The notes below the pieces were generated by a model. That model was not told where the DNA came from. It searched no databases and worked only from the letters and a program-made list of their open reading frames with translations. Shown here in pieces: positions 8,828-15,089 of a DNA stretch of 17,820 nucleotides; the stretch's first letter is position 1; each line of letters begins with the position of its first letter. The stretch is taken from assembly GCA_044375105.1 (NCBI GenBank), contig JBILNK010000085.1, positions 1 through 17,820 of the forward strand, read 5' to 3'. The translations under genes were made by a program, and so were the position numbers. The stretch is from JBIKLM01 sp044375105. GTDB lineage: Bacteria; Planctomycetota; UBA1135; GCA-002686595.

Positions 8828-9151
8828 ATGCCGGTCACGCCCTTCTATCTGCTGTTCGTGCTCAGCGCTCTGCTGCTGATCGTGGTGATCCTGATCCAAG
8901 AGGGGCGCGGCGGCGGCCTGGGCGACGCCTTCGGCGGCGCCGGCCAGCAGACCTTCGGCGTGGGCACGCGCGGCATCACGCGCTTCACCAGCTGGGTCGG
9001 CGCGGTGTTCCTGGCCAGCGCCGTGGCGATCACCTACATCGAGAAGATCAATTCCGGCGGTCTGCTCAACGACCAGAACCTGATTCCCCAGGTCGAGCCC
9101 GATTCCGCGGCGCCGCCCCCGAGCGCCCCGACGCCGCCCGCCGGCGGCTGA
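8828..9151 (+). CDS. secG: Preprotein translocase subunit SecG
   Basis: A 107-residue inner-membrane subunit that assists SecYE in protein export. Helix 1 (PFYLLFVLSALLLIVVILIQ) is followed by the diagnostic loop EGRGGGLGDAFGGAGQQTFG and then GTRGITRFTSWVGAVFLASA, which leads into helix 2 ending ITYI. The C-terminal tail is Pro/Ala-rich (SAAPPPSAPTPP). ATG 8828 puts the first helix right after MPVT as usual. The open frame extends upstream to 8171 but that part is non-coding in character. No clear Shine-Dalgarno sequence is present. The 53-base gap after the small membrane-protein gene suggests co-transcription. Confidence 0.93.
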   Translation: MPVTPFYLLFVLSALLLIVVILIQEGRGGGLGDAFGGAGQQTFGVGTRGITRFTSWVGAVFLASAVAITYIEKINSGGLLNDQNLIPQVEPDSAAPPPSAPTPPAGG

Positions 9152-9472
9152 CCCGCGGGCCGCTTTCGACGGCTCCGACAACCTCGGCCAGCAGACCTTC
9201 CCCGTCGGGCGGCTGGGCCCCCGGTGCCAGCCCGTGCGGAGGGACTAGCAAAAATCAGGTCCCGGGCTGCGCCTGATCCGCGAACACCGGGCCGTCCGCC
9301 GTTTGTCGAGCCGCCTCCGTCGCCCACCGAGGCTGGGATCCCGCGCCCGCCCTGCCGCCCCGTGCCAGACGGACGCCGCGGTCCTCCGGTCGCTACCCTC
9401 ACAGCGGATGGCCCTGCGCGCCCGTGCGCGGCGAAGCCAGCCCGCTGCCCCCCAGACCCCCCCGAGGCTCCC
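9152..9472. other. 321-base gap between secG and pyrE
   Basis: No gene is supported here. The in-frame extension of pyrE upstream to 9224 is Pro/Arg-rich and lacks homology-like features, so I leave it out. A weak 6-bp stem, GGCTGG (9211-9216) with CCAGCC (9227-9232), could end the secG transcript. The other visible element is the minus-oriented hairpin at 9250-9277. I could not identify a convincing promoter for pyrE. Confidence 0.55.
9250..9277 (-). terminator. Weak terminator-like hairpin, minus orientation
   Basis: Read on the minus strand, ATCAGG (9277-9272) and CCTGAT (9259-9254) form a 6-bp stem around a 12-base loop and run directly into a T-run, because the plus strand reads AAAAATCAGG at 9250-9259. 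This is the only hairpin-plus-T arrangement I noticed. No minus-strand gene ends here, so it may be chance or stop antisense transcription. Confidence 0.25.
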
Positions 9473-10060
9473 GTGGAACCGGCCCAAGTTCTCGACCTGC
9501 TGCGCCGCTCGGACGCCCTGCTCGAGGGCCACTTCGAGCTCTCCTCCGGCCTGCATTCGGATCGCTACTTCCAATGCGCCCTGGCGCTGTGCGATCCGCG
9601 CCACGCCGAGCAGCTGGCCCGCGGCCTGGCCGCCAAGCTGCGCGGGCTTTCGATCGACGTGGTGGTCGGGCCGGCCCTGGGCGCGGTGGTGATGGCCCAT
9701 GAGGTCGCCCGGGCCCTCGGCGTGCGCGGCCTGTTCACCGAGCGCAAGGACGGCCCGATGGCCCTGCGGCGCGGCTTCCGCGTGCGCCCCGGGGAGCGCG
9801 CCCTGGTGGTCGAGGACGTGGTCACCACCGGCGGCTCGGCCAAGGAGGTCGTGGCGGTGCTGCGCCAGCTGGGGGCCGAGCCCGTGGCGGTGGGCTGCAT
9901 CGTCAACCGCTCCGGCGGCAATCCCTTCCAGGACCTGGGCCTGCCGCTGTTCTCCCTGGCCGAGGTCACCGCGCGCACCTGGCGACCGGAGGAGGCCCCG
10001 GCGGAATTCCGCGGCTCGACCCCCGTCAAGCCGGGCAGCCGCGTGGGGCCCAAGTCCTGA
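9473..10060 (+). CDS. pyrE: Orotate phosphoribosyltransferase
   Basis: Joins orotate to PRPP to give orotidine 5'-phosphate in pyrimidine synthesis. From GTG 9473 the protein is 195 residues, close to family length. HFELSSGLHSDRYFQC (20-35) is the typical N-terminal segment. FTERKDGPMALRRGF (88-102) carries the catalytic-loop basic residues. VVEDVVTTGGS (112-122) is the PRPP-binding motif, followed by AVGCIVNRSGG and LFSLAEVTARTW near the end. GTG 9473 was chosen because GAGG lies five bases upstream (9464-9467) and the N-terminus then matches the family; upstream in-frame sequence is low complexity. The yicC start follows after only 16 bases, suggesting one transcript. Confidence 0.93.
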   Translation: MEPAQVLDLLRRSDALLEGHFELSSGLHSDRYFQCALALCDPRHAEQLARGLAAKLRGLSIDVVVGPALGAVVMAHEVARALGVRGLFTERKDGPMALRRGFRVRPGERALVVEDVVTTGGSAKEVVAVLRQLGAEPVAVGCIVNRSGGNPFQDLGLPLFSLAEVTARTWRPEEAPAEFRGSTPVKPGSRVGPKS

Positions 10061-10076
10061 CCCGAGGCCCGCTGCC

Positions 10077-10982
10077 GTGCCCGTCCGCACCCTGCGCTCG
10101 ATGACCGGTTTCGGCGCCGCGCGCCGCGAAGCCGAGTTGTCCGGCCGACGCATCGGCGCCAGCGTCGAGGTGCGCTCGGTCAACCACCGCTATCTGCAGG
10201 TCAAGGTGCGCGCGCCGGGCGAGCTGCCGGACCTCGAGCCGGCCGTGGAGGCCCTGTGCCGCGAGCGGCTCGAGCGCGGCGCGGTGCAGGCCGTGGTGCG
10301 GCTCGAGCTGCCCGCCGCGGGGCTGGCCCCGAGCATCGATTGGCCGGTGCTGGAGGGCTACCGGACCCTGGCCCAGGAGGTGGCCCAGAGGCTCGGGATC
10401 TCCGCGGAGCTCGATCTGGACGATTGGCTGGCCCTGCCCGGGGTGCTGCGCTCGGCCGCGCCGGCTTTGGACGGGCCTTCCGTGCTCGAACTGTGCCTGT
10501 CGGCGGCGCGCGCGGCGCTCGACGAGCTGGTGGCCATGCGCGAGCGCGAAGGCCGCGCCCTGCGCCTCGATCTCGAGCGCCACGCCGCGGCCCTGGCCAA
10601 GATCGCCGCGCGCATCGAGCGCCGCTCGCCCCAGGCGGTCAAAGCCCAATTCAAGGCGCTCGAACAGCGCCTCGGGGCCCTGCTCGGCGCGCGCGCCCAG
10701 GACCTCTCGCCGGCGGACCTGGCCCGCGAGCTGGCGCTGCTGGCCGACAAGAGCGACGTGGCCGAAGAGCTGGCGCGCCTCTCCAGCCATCTCGAGCAAT
10801 TGGCCGGCTTCCTGGCCTCCAAACAGCCCGTGGGGCGGGCGCTGGATTTCCTGGTGCAAGAGCTCAACCGCGAGGTCAACACGATCGGCTCGAAATGCGC
10901 CGATGCCAAGATCGCCGCCTGGGTGATCGAGGCCAAGACCCATGTCGAACGCCTGCGCGAGCAGGTCCAGAACGTCGAATGA
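10077..10982 (+). CDS. yicC: YicC-family endoribonuclease
   Basis: A 301-residue cytoplasmic protein with both family halves. The YicC-like N-terminal domain begins RSMTGFGAARRE and contains EVRSVNHRYLQVKVRAP. The C-terminal domain ends with the conserved REVNTIGSKCADAKIAAWVI and EQVQNVE. YicC proteins have been described as endoribonucleases involved in RNA turnover and stationary-phase growth; I infer the same role. GTG 10077 is chosen over ATG 10101 because GAGG (10064-10067) is well spaced before it and it retains the short leader before RSMTGFG. The stop overlaps the gmk start as ATGA, implying translational coupling. The yicC-gmk pairing is widely conserved. Confidence 0.93.
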   Translation: MPVRTLRSMTGFGAARREAELSGRRIGASVEVRSVNHRYLQVKVRAPGELPDLEPAVEALCRERLERGAVQAVVRLELPAAGLAPSIDWPVLEGYRTLAQEVAQRLGISAELDLDDWLALPGVLRSAAPALDGPSVLELCLSAARAALDELVAMREREGRALRLDLERHAAALAKIAARIERRSPQAVKAQFKALEQRLGALLGARAQDLSPADLARELALLADKSDVAEELARLSSHLEQLAGFLASKQPVGRALDFLVQELNREVNTIGSKCADAKIAAWVIEAKTHVERLREQVQNVE

Positions 10983-11629
10983 GGATCGATCTCCCGCCCG
11001 CCGCGCATGGCCCCGATTCCGCGGGCCCCGCTTCCGCCGGCCCCGCGCGCCGCTCCGGCCGCGTGCTGCTGGTCTCGGGCCCCTCCGGCAGCGGCAAGAG
11101 CACGCTCTGCAAACGGCTGCTGCTCGACCCGCGCGTCGAGTTCTCGGTCTCGGCCACCACGCGGCCGATGCGCGCCGGCGAGCAGGACGGGCGCGAATAC
11201 CACTTCGTCAGCAAAGAGCGCTTCCGCCAGCTGATCGAGCAGGGCGCCTTCATCGAACACGCCGAGGTGCACGGCAACCTCTACGGCACGCTCAAGGAGC
11301 CCATGCAGCGCGCCCTCGAGAATGGCCGGGTCTACCTGGTCGAGATCGACGTGCAGGGCGCCCTGCAGCTGCGCCAGCTGGGCATCGAAGGCGTGTACGT
11401 GTTCATCGACGTGCCTTCCATGGAGGTGCTGCGGCAGCGCTTGGTGGCGCGCGGCACCGACGCGCCCGATGTGATCGCCCGGCGCCTGGCCAAGGCCGAA
11501 TGGGAGCGCTCCGAGCGGGTCAAATACGACCATGTGATCGTCAACGACGATCTGGAGCGTTCCTTTGCCGAGCTCCTGCGCGTGGCCGGGCTCGATTCTC
11601 CCCAGCGTCCCGACGTCAGCCGCCGATGA
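10979..11629 (+). CDS. gmk: Guanylate kinase
   Basis: Phosphorylates GMP to GDP with ATP in the cytoplasm. The protein is 216 residues. A 27-residue Pro/Ala/Gly-rich leader precedes VLLVSGPSGSGKST, whose P-loop is at 34-41. TTRPMRAGEQDGREYHFVS (60-78) is the GMP-binding region. LYGT, VYLVEIDVQGALQLR and VFIDVPSMEVL follow, with the lid-like RLVARGTDAPDVIARRL at 154-170. ATG 10979 overlaps the yicC stop and the gmk stop overlaps the coaC start, so the three genes are translationally coupled. In many bacteria rpoZ (RNA polymerase omega) lies directly after gmk; here there is no room for it. Confidence 0.96.
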   Translation: MRIDLPPAAHGPDSAGPASAGPARRSGRVLLVSGPSGSGKSTLCKRLLLDPRVEFSVSATTRPMRAGEQDGREYHFVSKERFRQLIEQGAFIEHAEVHGNLYGTLKEPMQRALENGRVYLVEIDVQGALQLRQLGIEGVYVFIDVPSMEVLRQRLVARGTDAPDVIARRLAKAEWERSERVKYDHVIVNDDLERSFAELLRVAGLDSPQRPDVSRR

Positions 11630-12165
11630 GCCAGATCCTGCTCGGATGCGCCGCCTCGGCGGCCCTGCACAAGGCCTGCGACCTGGCCAGCAAGCTGACC
11701 CAGGCCGGCCACCGCGTGCGCGCGGTCTTGACCCCGCGCGCGGCCCAGCTGATCAGCCCCCAGCTGTTCGAGGCCCTGACCGGCGAGCCCGCCAGCGTCG
11801 ACGAGTTCGAGGCCGGGCGGCGCACGGCCATGGACCACATCGAGCTCGGCAAGTGGGCCGAGGTGGTGCTGATCGCGCCGGCTTCCGCCGACCTGATCGC
11901 GCGCCTGGCCCTGGGGCTCGGCAGCGATCTGCTCGGCACCGCCGTGCTGGCCACGGCCCCGGGCACGCGCAAGTTCCTGTGCCCCGCGATGAACCCGCAC
12001 ATGCTGGTCCAGCCGCCGGTGCGCCGCCACCTGGCCCAACTGACCGCCGACGGCTGGACCGTGGTCGAGCCCGGCGAGGGCCACATGGCCTGCGGCGACG
12101 GCGGCAAGGGCCGCTTGCCGGAACCGGCCGAGATCGTCGCGCTCTTGAAGCACGCCTTGGCCTGA
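11626..12165 (+). CDS. coaC: Phosphopantothenoylcysteine decarboxylase, stand-alone CoaC
   Basis: Decarboxylates 4'-phosphopantothenoylcysteine to 4'-phosphopantetheine in CoA synthesis, using FMN. The protein is 179 residues, only the decarboxylase half of the usual fused CoaBC. Catalytic features are MDHIELGKWAE with His71, IAPASADLIARLA (83-95), CPAMNPHM (119-126) and GHMACGDGGKGRL with Cys156. The first loop reads GCAASAALHK, differing from the usual GGIAAYK form. The start overlaps the gmk stop (ATGA). A real stop codon at 12165 and a new ATG at 12182 separate it from coaB, and coaB lies in a different frame, so it is a genuine split or a frameshift relic. Confidence 0.93.
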   Translation: MSQILLGCAASAALHKACDLASKLTQAGHRVRAVLTPRAAQLISPQLFEALTGEPASVDEFEAGRRTAMDHIELGKWAEVVLIAPASADLIARLALGLGSDLLGTAVLATAPGTRKFLCPAMNPHMLVQPPVRRHLAQLTADGWTVVEPGEGHMACGDGGKGRLPEPAEIVALLKHALA

Positions 12166-12181
12166 ACGCTCGCCCGACGCC

Positions 12182-13024
12182 ATGAGCAAGCCCCGCGCCC
12201 CGATCGCGCCCCAGCGCACCGATCCCGATGGCCCCGCGACCAACGCGGCGCGCCGCGCGGGCGACCGGGGCCGAACCGCGGCCCGCGCGGTCCCCAAGCG
12301 CTCCGCAGGCCGACGGGCCGCGTCCCCGGCCGGTCCCGAGCGCGGCCGCAAGTCCCCGGGCTCACCCGCAAGCTCGCCCCCGGCGCGCGGACCGCGCCGC
12401 GTGCTCGTGACCGCCGGCCCGACGCGCGAATACATCGATCCGGTGCGCTACATCTCCAACGAGTCGACCGGCAAGATGGGCTTCGCCCTGGCCGCGGCCG
12501 CCGCCGCGCGCGGCGACCTCGTGACCCTGATCACCGGGCCCGTGCACCAGCCCACGCCGCCCGGCGTGGTGCGCATCGACGTCCAGAGCGCGCGCGAGAT
12601 GCTGGCCGAGCTCAAGCGCCATTTCCAAGCCGCCGATGCCCTGTACATGACCGCCGCGGTGGCCGACTGGCGCCCCAAGCGGCGCCTGGCGGGCAAGTGG
12701 CGCAAGAAGGATGGCGGCACCCAGACGGCGTCGATCGAACTGGTGCGCAATCCGGACCTGTTGGCCACGGTTTCGAAGCGCAAGGGCGGCCGCCTGGTGG
12801 TCGGCTTCGCCCTCGAAACCGGCGACGGCCAGCGCCGCGCCCTGGCCAAACTGCGCCGCAAGAACGCCGACTACATCGTGCTCAACGACCAGACCGCCCT
12901 GGGCGCCGACCGCAGCACCGTCACCATCCTCGGCCGCGACGGCTCCTCGCGCACCCTCGCGCAACGCCCCAAATCCGAAATCGCCGCGGCCCTCGCGGCC
13001 CTCGAGGCCCCCGCCCCGGCTTGA
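12182..13024 (+). CDS. coaB: Phosphopantothenate-cysteine ligase, stand-alone CoaB with basic N-terminal extension
   Basis: Joins 4'-phosphopantothenate and cysteine using a nucleotide triphosphate, the step before CoaC. The protein is 280 residues. The catalytic domain starts near residue 72 with RRVLVTAGPTREYIDPVRYI, followed by SNESTGKMGFALAAAAA, ADALYMTAAVADWRP, the Lys-rich GKWRKKDG, LVRNPDLLATV and VVGFALET; the conserved Asn and GKMG are retained. The first 70 or so residues are Arg/Lys/Pro/Ala/Ser-rich with no recognisable fold. In a fused CoaBC the decarboxylase would occupy that position. An internal GTG near 12401 could start a core-only protein, but no ribosome-binding site is evident for either start. 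It lies 16 bases after coaC and is very likely co-transcribed. Confidence 0.92.
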   Translation: MSKPRAPIAPQRTDPDGPATNAARRAGDRGRTAARAVPKRSAGRRAASPAGPERGRKSPGSPASSPPARGPRRVLVTAGPTREYIDPVRYISNESTGKMGFALAAAAAARGDLVTLITGPVHQPTPPGVVRIDVQSAREMLAELKRHFQAADALYMTAAVADWRPKRRLAGKWRKKDGGTQTASIELVRNPDLLATVSKRKGGRLVVGFALETGDGQRRALAKLRRKNADYIVLNDQTALGADRSTVTILGRDGSSRTLAQRPKSEIAAALAALEAPAPA

Positions 13025-13309
13025 TCGGCGGGGCACCCCTGCCGCTGCGCGGCCCCGATGCACGAGCCACGATCTGGTCGCGGTGCTCCCGACCGACGCC
13101 GGACCTCCCTGCTCCCGAAGGCGCCCGCCCGGTCCGAACCGACTTCCCCTCGGGCTGCCCCAGGTCAGAGATCGAAGTGCGGCCGCGAGGTCAGAGCGAA
13201 GCCCTTGCTCGTGCCGGAGCTGTCTGATTGCCGGACCTACGTGCTTGTTCCAGGTGTGCGGGATTCCCGGCAGGGTCCGTCCGAGAATGCCGCCCCAGGT
13301 CATCGCGCA
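13025..13309. other. 285-base gap between coaB and hipA
   Basis: No gene supported. A small GC hairpin directly follows coaB (13026-13044). An imperfect direct repeat with the shared core AGGTCAGAG is present at 13162-13170 and 13188-13196, each followed by a CGAAG-containing segment. No integrase, transposase or tRNA target is visible. The convergent hipA gene ends at 13310. Confidence 0.5.
13026..13044 (+). terminator. Candidate terminator after coaB
   Basis: CGGCGGG (13026-13032) pairs with CCC-T-GCCG (13037-13044) with one bulged T and a 4-base loop. It begins one base after the coaB stop. The stem is short and has no T-run, so confidence is low. Confidence 0.3.
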
Positions 13310-14554
13310 TCAAAGCCCCTCCGGCAAGACGACAGTGGAGAGGCGCTCGAGGGTGTTCGAAGGGAGGGCCAGGCGGCGGGCGAGGGTGGGCCAGGTGGAA
13401 AGTGTGGCCCGGAGTCCGGATTCGATGCGGGCCGCTTGGTGGCTGGTCAGTCGGTAGAGGTCGGCTGTGGCGCGGAGGTTGGCGGGCAGCGGGCGCGGGT
13501 CGGAGGCGTCGATGGCGATCGCGTGTTCTCGGCGGTCGAGCTCGGGGTTTTGGTCGAACGCAGGGGCCAAGGTCCAGCCTGTGGCGGCTCGCAGGAAGCC
13601 GTGGTTGCGCAGGTGATCGTCGCGGTTGCCGGTCAGGATGTTGAACAGGATGCGGCGGTAGAGTTGGTGGAGGTCGCGCTCGACGAAGGCGACGTCGGCA
13701 TGATTCTGCAGGGCTTCGGCGATCTCGAGGTAGCTCGATCCTTCGCCATCCGTACGGCCCAGCAAGGTCATGGCCGACCAGTACATGCGTCGCCGCGAAC
13801 CTTGGCGATCGAATCGCTGGACGCAATAGGTTCGCCCGCGCACGCCGAGCGCTAGCAGGCGCGCCGGTGGAACGTCGATACCGCAAGCGCTGGCGAGTTC
13901 GTGCAGCAGGAACTCGGCGCCGCCGACATCGATGCGATCGTCCCGGGATGGAAACTTGGCGATCCAAAGGGTCCCGTCGGTGTCGCTGAAAGTCGCTTTG
14001 GGACGCGCCCCGCCGAGGCTGCTCCCGGGTTGGAGCAGGCTGGCGATCTCGCGGTCGAGCTCCGCATTCGCGTCGGCTTCGAGTCGCTCCGCGGCGGCTT
14101 CGAGTTCCCGCAGGCGGCTGATCGGGGGGATGCCCGGAATGCGGTCGTCGAGCCAGCGCTTGGCATCGGGATCCTGGAAACGGAGGGCGCCCAGGCGGCT
14201 CGCGTCCTGGACTCCGAGCAGGGTGTCCCACTCGGACAGGCTGCGCGGGCGGCGACCTTCGCAGCCGGCTTGTTCCCGCTCGCGGCGATCCATCAGCCGG
14301 CGGCCCCAGCGGTCGGGCGACGTGTCGCGGAAGGCGCCGTGCAGGCTCCGATCGGCTCCGGGGAAGTAGTCCCCAGGTCCCAGCGGCAGCTCGGGGTCGA
14401 CCGGGAAGCCGGGACCCGCTTCGGACAGCCATGGATCCGCGTAGCGGAATCGCACGATCTGGTGGCCGCGGGAGTTGCTGGCCTCGAGCCGGCCCACGAG
14501 CAGGGGGGCGCTCGAAAGCTGGTGGTCGTCGATCCAGACTTGCACGGGTGCCAT
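13310..14554 (-). CDS. hipA: HipA-type serine/threonine kinase toxin
   Basis: A 414-residue HipA-family protein. In E. coli, HipA phosphorylates glutamyl-tRNA synthetase, halting growth and promoting persistence; targets differ among homologues and are unknown here. The N-terminal HipA domain has VWIDDHQ (6-12), LVGRLEAS and FRDTSPDRWGRRLM (75-88). The kinase domain has the Ser/Gly loop SSLGGARPKA (178-187, position of the regulatory autophosphorylated serine), WIAKFPS with ATP-binding Lys200, FDR (248-250), the catalytic loop GNRDDHLRN with Asp312 and Asn317, and AFDQNP with metal-binding Asp334. All key residues are present, so it looks active. ATG 14554 shares one base with the hipB stop (TGATG), with GAAGG just upstream. 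The longer open frame to 14914 overlaps hipB and is rejected. GC content appears lower than in the flanking operons, consistent with horizontal transfer. Confidence 0.94.
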   Translation of the reverse strand: MAPVQVWIDDHQLSSAPLLVGRLEASNSRGHQIVRFRYADPWLSEAGPGFPVDPELPLGPGDYFPGADRSLHGAFRDTSPDRWGRRLMDRREREQAGCEGRRPRSLSEWDTLLGVQDASRLGALRFQDPDAKRWLDDRIPGIPPISRLRELEAAAERLEADANAELDREIASLLQPGSSLGGARPKATFSDTDGTLWIAKFPSRDDRIDVGGAEFLLHELASACGIDVPPARLLALGVRGRTYCVQRFDRQGSRRRMYWSAMTLLGRTDGEGSSYLEIAEALQNHADVAFVERDLHQLYRRILFNILTGNRDDHLRNHGFLRAATGWTLAPAFDQNPELDRREHAIAIDASDPRPLPANLRATADLYRLTSHQAARIESGLRATLSTWPTLARRLALPSNTLERLSTVVLPEGL

Positions 14555-14868
14555 CAGCCTTCGACCTTGCCCCGCGGGGGGGCCTTTTGGGCCTGGTCCT
14601 GGAGTCGACGGCCGAGGGTGTCGTCCGCGGCGAGGTGTTCGAGATCGTCCGAGAGGCCGAGAACGGCGAGGAACCGGATCAGGGTGGCGAGACTGGTGGA
14701 AGCGTTGCCGGATTCGAGCTTGGCCAGTGTCTGCTTGGAGACACCGACGCGGGCGGCGACCACGGCTTGGGTCAGGCGCCGGCGCTGGCGGGCCAGGCGA
14801 AGCCGGTCGCCGAGGGCTTCCAGTTGCTTCTGAGAGCGGGGAAAGATCGGCACGGTTCGCTTGGCCAT
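14554..14868 (-). CDS. hipB: HipB-type XRE-family antitoxin and repressor
   Basis: A 104-residue DNA-binding antitoxin. The helix-turn-helix covers about residues 18-70: ALGDRLRLARQRRRLTQ, then AARVGVSKQTLAKLESG and SLATLIRFLAVLGL. A short charged, Pro/Lys-rich tail follows (QKAPPRGKVEG). HipB-type proteins neutralise HipA and repress their own operon. ATG 14868 is preceded by no Shine-Dalgarno sequence; instead the inverted-repeat operator ends only five bases upstream. The stop codon overlaps hipA, the usual antitoxin-first order with translational coupling. Confidence 0.93.
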   Translation of the reverse strand: MAKRTVPIFPRSQKQLEALGDRLRLARQRRRLTQAVVAARVGVSKQTLAKLESGNASTSLATLIRFLAVLGLSDDLEHLAADDTLGRRLQDQAQKAPPRGKVEG

Positions 14869-15089
14869 GGGTGATAAAATGGACTCTTGAAAACCAAAAG
14901 TCGATTTTATTCATCCTTCTGGGCTTGGATGGGCGCCCCGGAGGGATTCCTGACAGGAGCCCGGGGACAGCCGGGAGGACTGCCGGATCCCAGTGGAGCG
15001 GGACGGCTGCGGGGGCGCCTCGGGGAACCTCTAGATTGGAGTGCAGGCCATCGGCGGATCAGGTATCTGGACGGGTGGCAGCCTCAGCC
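14869..15089. promoter_or_regulatory. Divergent region between hipB and the hydrolase gene
   Basis: 221 bases separating hipB (-) from the beta-lactamase-like gene (+). The hipB-proximal 42 bases are AT-rich and hold the operator. The rest returns to high GC. A TAGATT hexamer at 15032-15037 resembles a -10 box for the plus gene but has no matching -35 box, so I do not call a promoter. Confidence 0.45.
14874..14910. promoter_or_regulatory. hipBA operator: 16-bp inverted repeat
   Basis: The left arm ATAAAATGGACTCTTG (14874-14889) and right arm CAAAAGTCGATTTTAT (14895-14910) are inverted repeats matching at 14 of 16 positions, with a 5-base spacer AAAAC. The half-site consensus is ATAAAATnGACTnTTG. 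Each arm contains a TAAAAT, one mismatch from a -10 hexamer, so promoter and operator probably overlap in one or both directions. It lies 5 bases upstream of the hipB ATG and is the most AT-rich stretch noticed in the window. Self-repression by HipB or HipBA is inferred from family knowledge and position. Confidence 0.8.

Noticed and set aside
5917..8838. Open frame of 973 codons on the minus strand across uup and both flanks
   Set aside because: It overlaps uup in another frame, is dominated by Arg, Pro, Gly and Ala, and has no domain. Long spurious frames are expected at this GC content.
9224..9472. Upstream in-frame extension of pyrE
   Set aside because: The extra 83 residues are Pro/Arg-rich, have no counterpart in the family as I know it, and the GTG at 9473 has a Shine-Dalgarno sequence.
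13025..13309. Remnant of an insertion sequence or CRISPR-like array in the coaB-hipA gap
   Set aside because: Only a 9-base direct repeat occurs twice. No terminal inverted repeats, transposase fragments or regular spacers are visible.
14555..14914. Upstream in-frame extension of hipA
   Set aside because: It runs through the whole of hipB in another frame, and the ATG at 14554 is coupled to the hipB stop.
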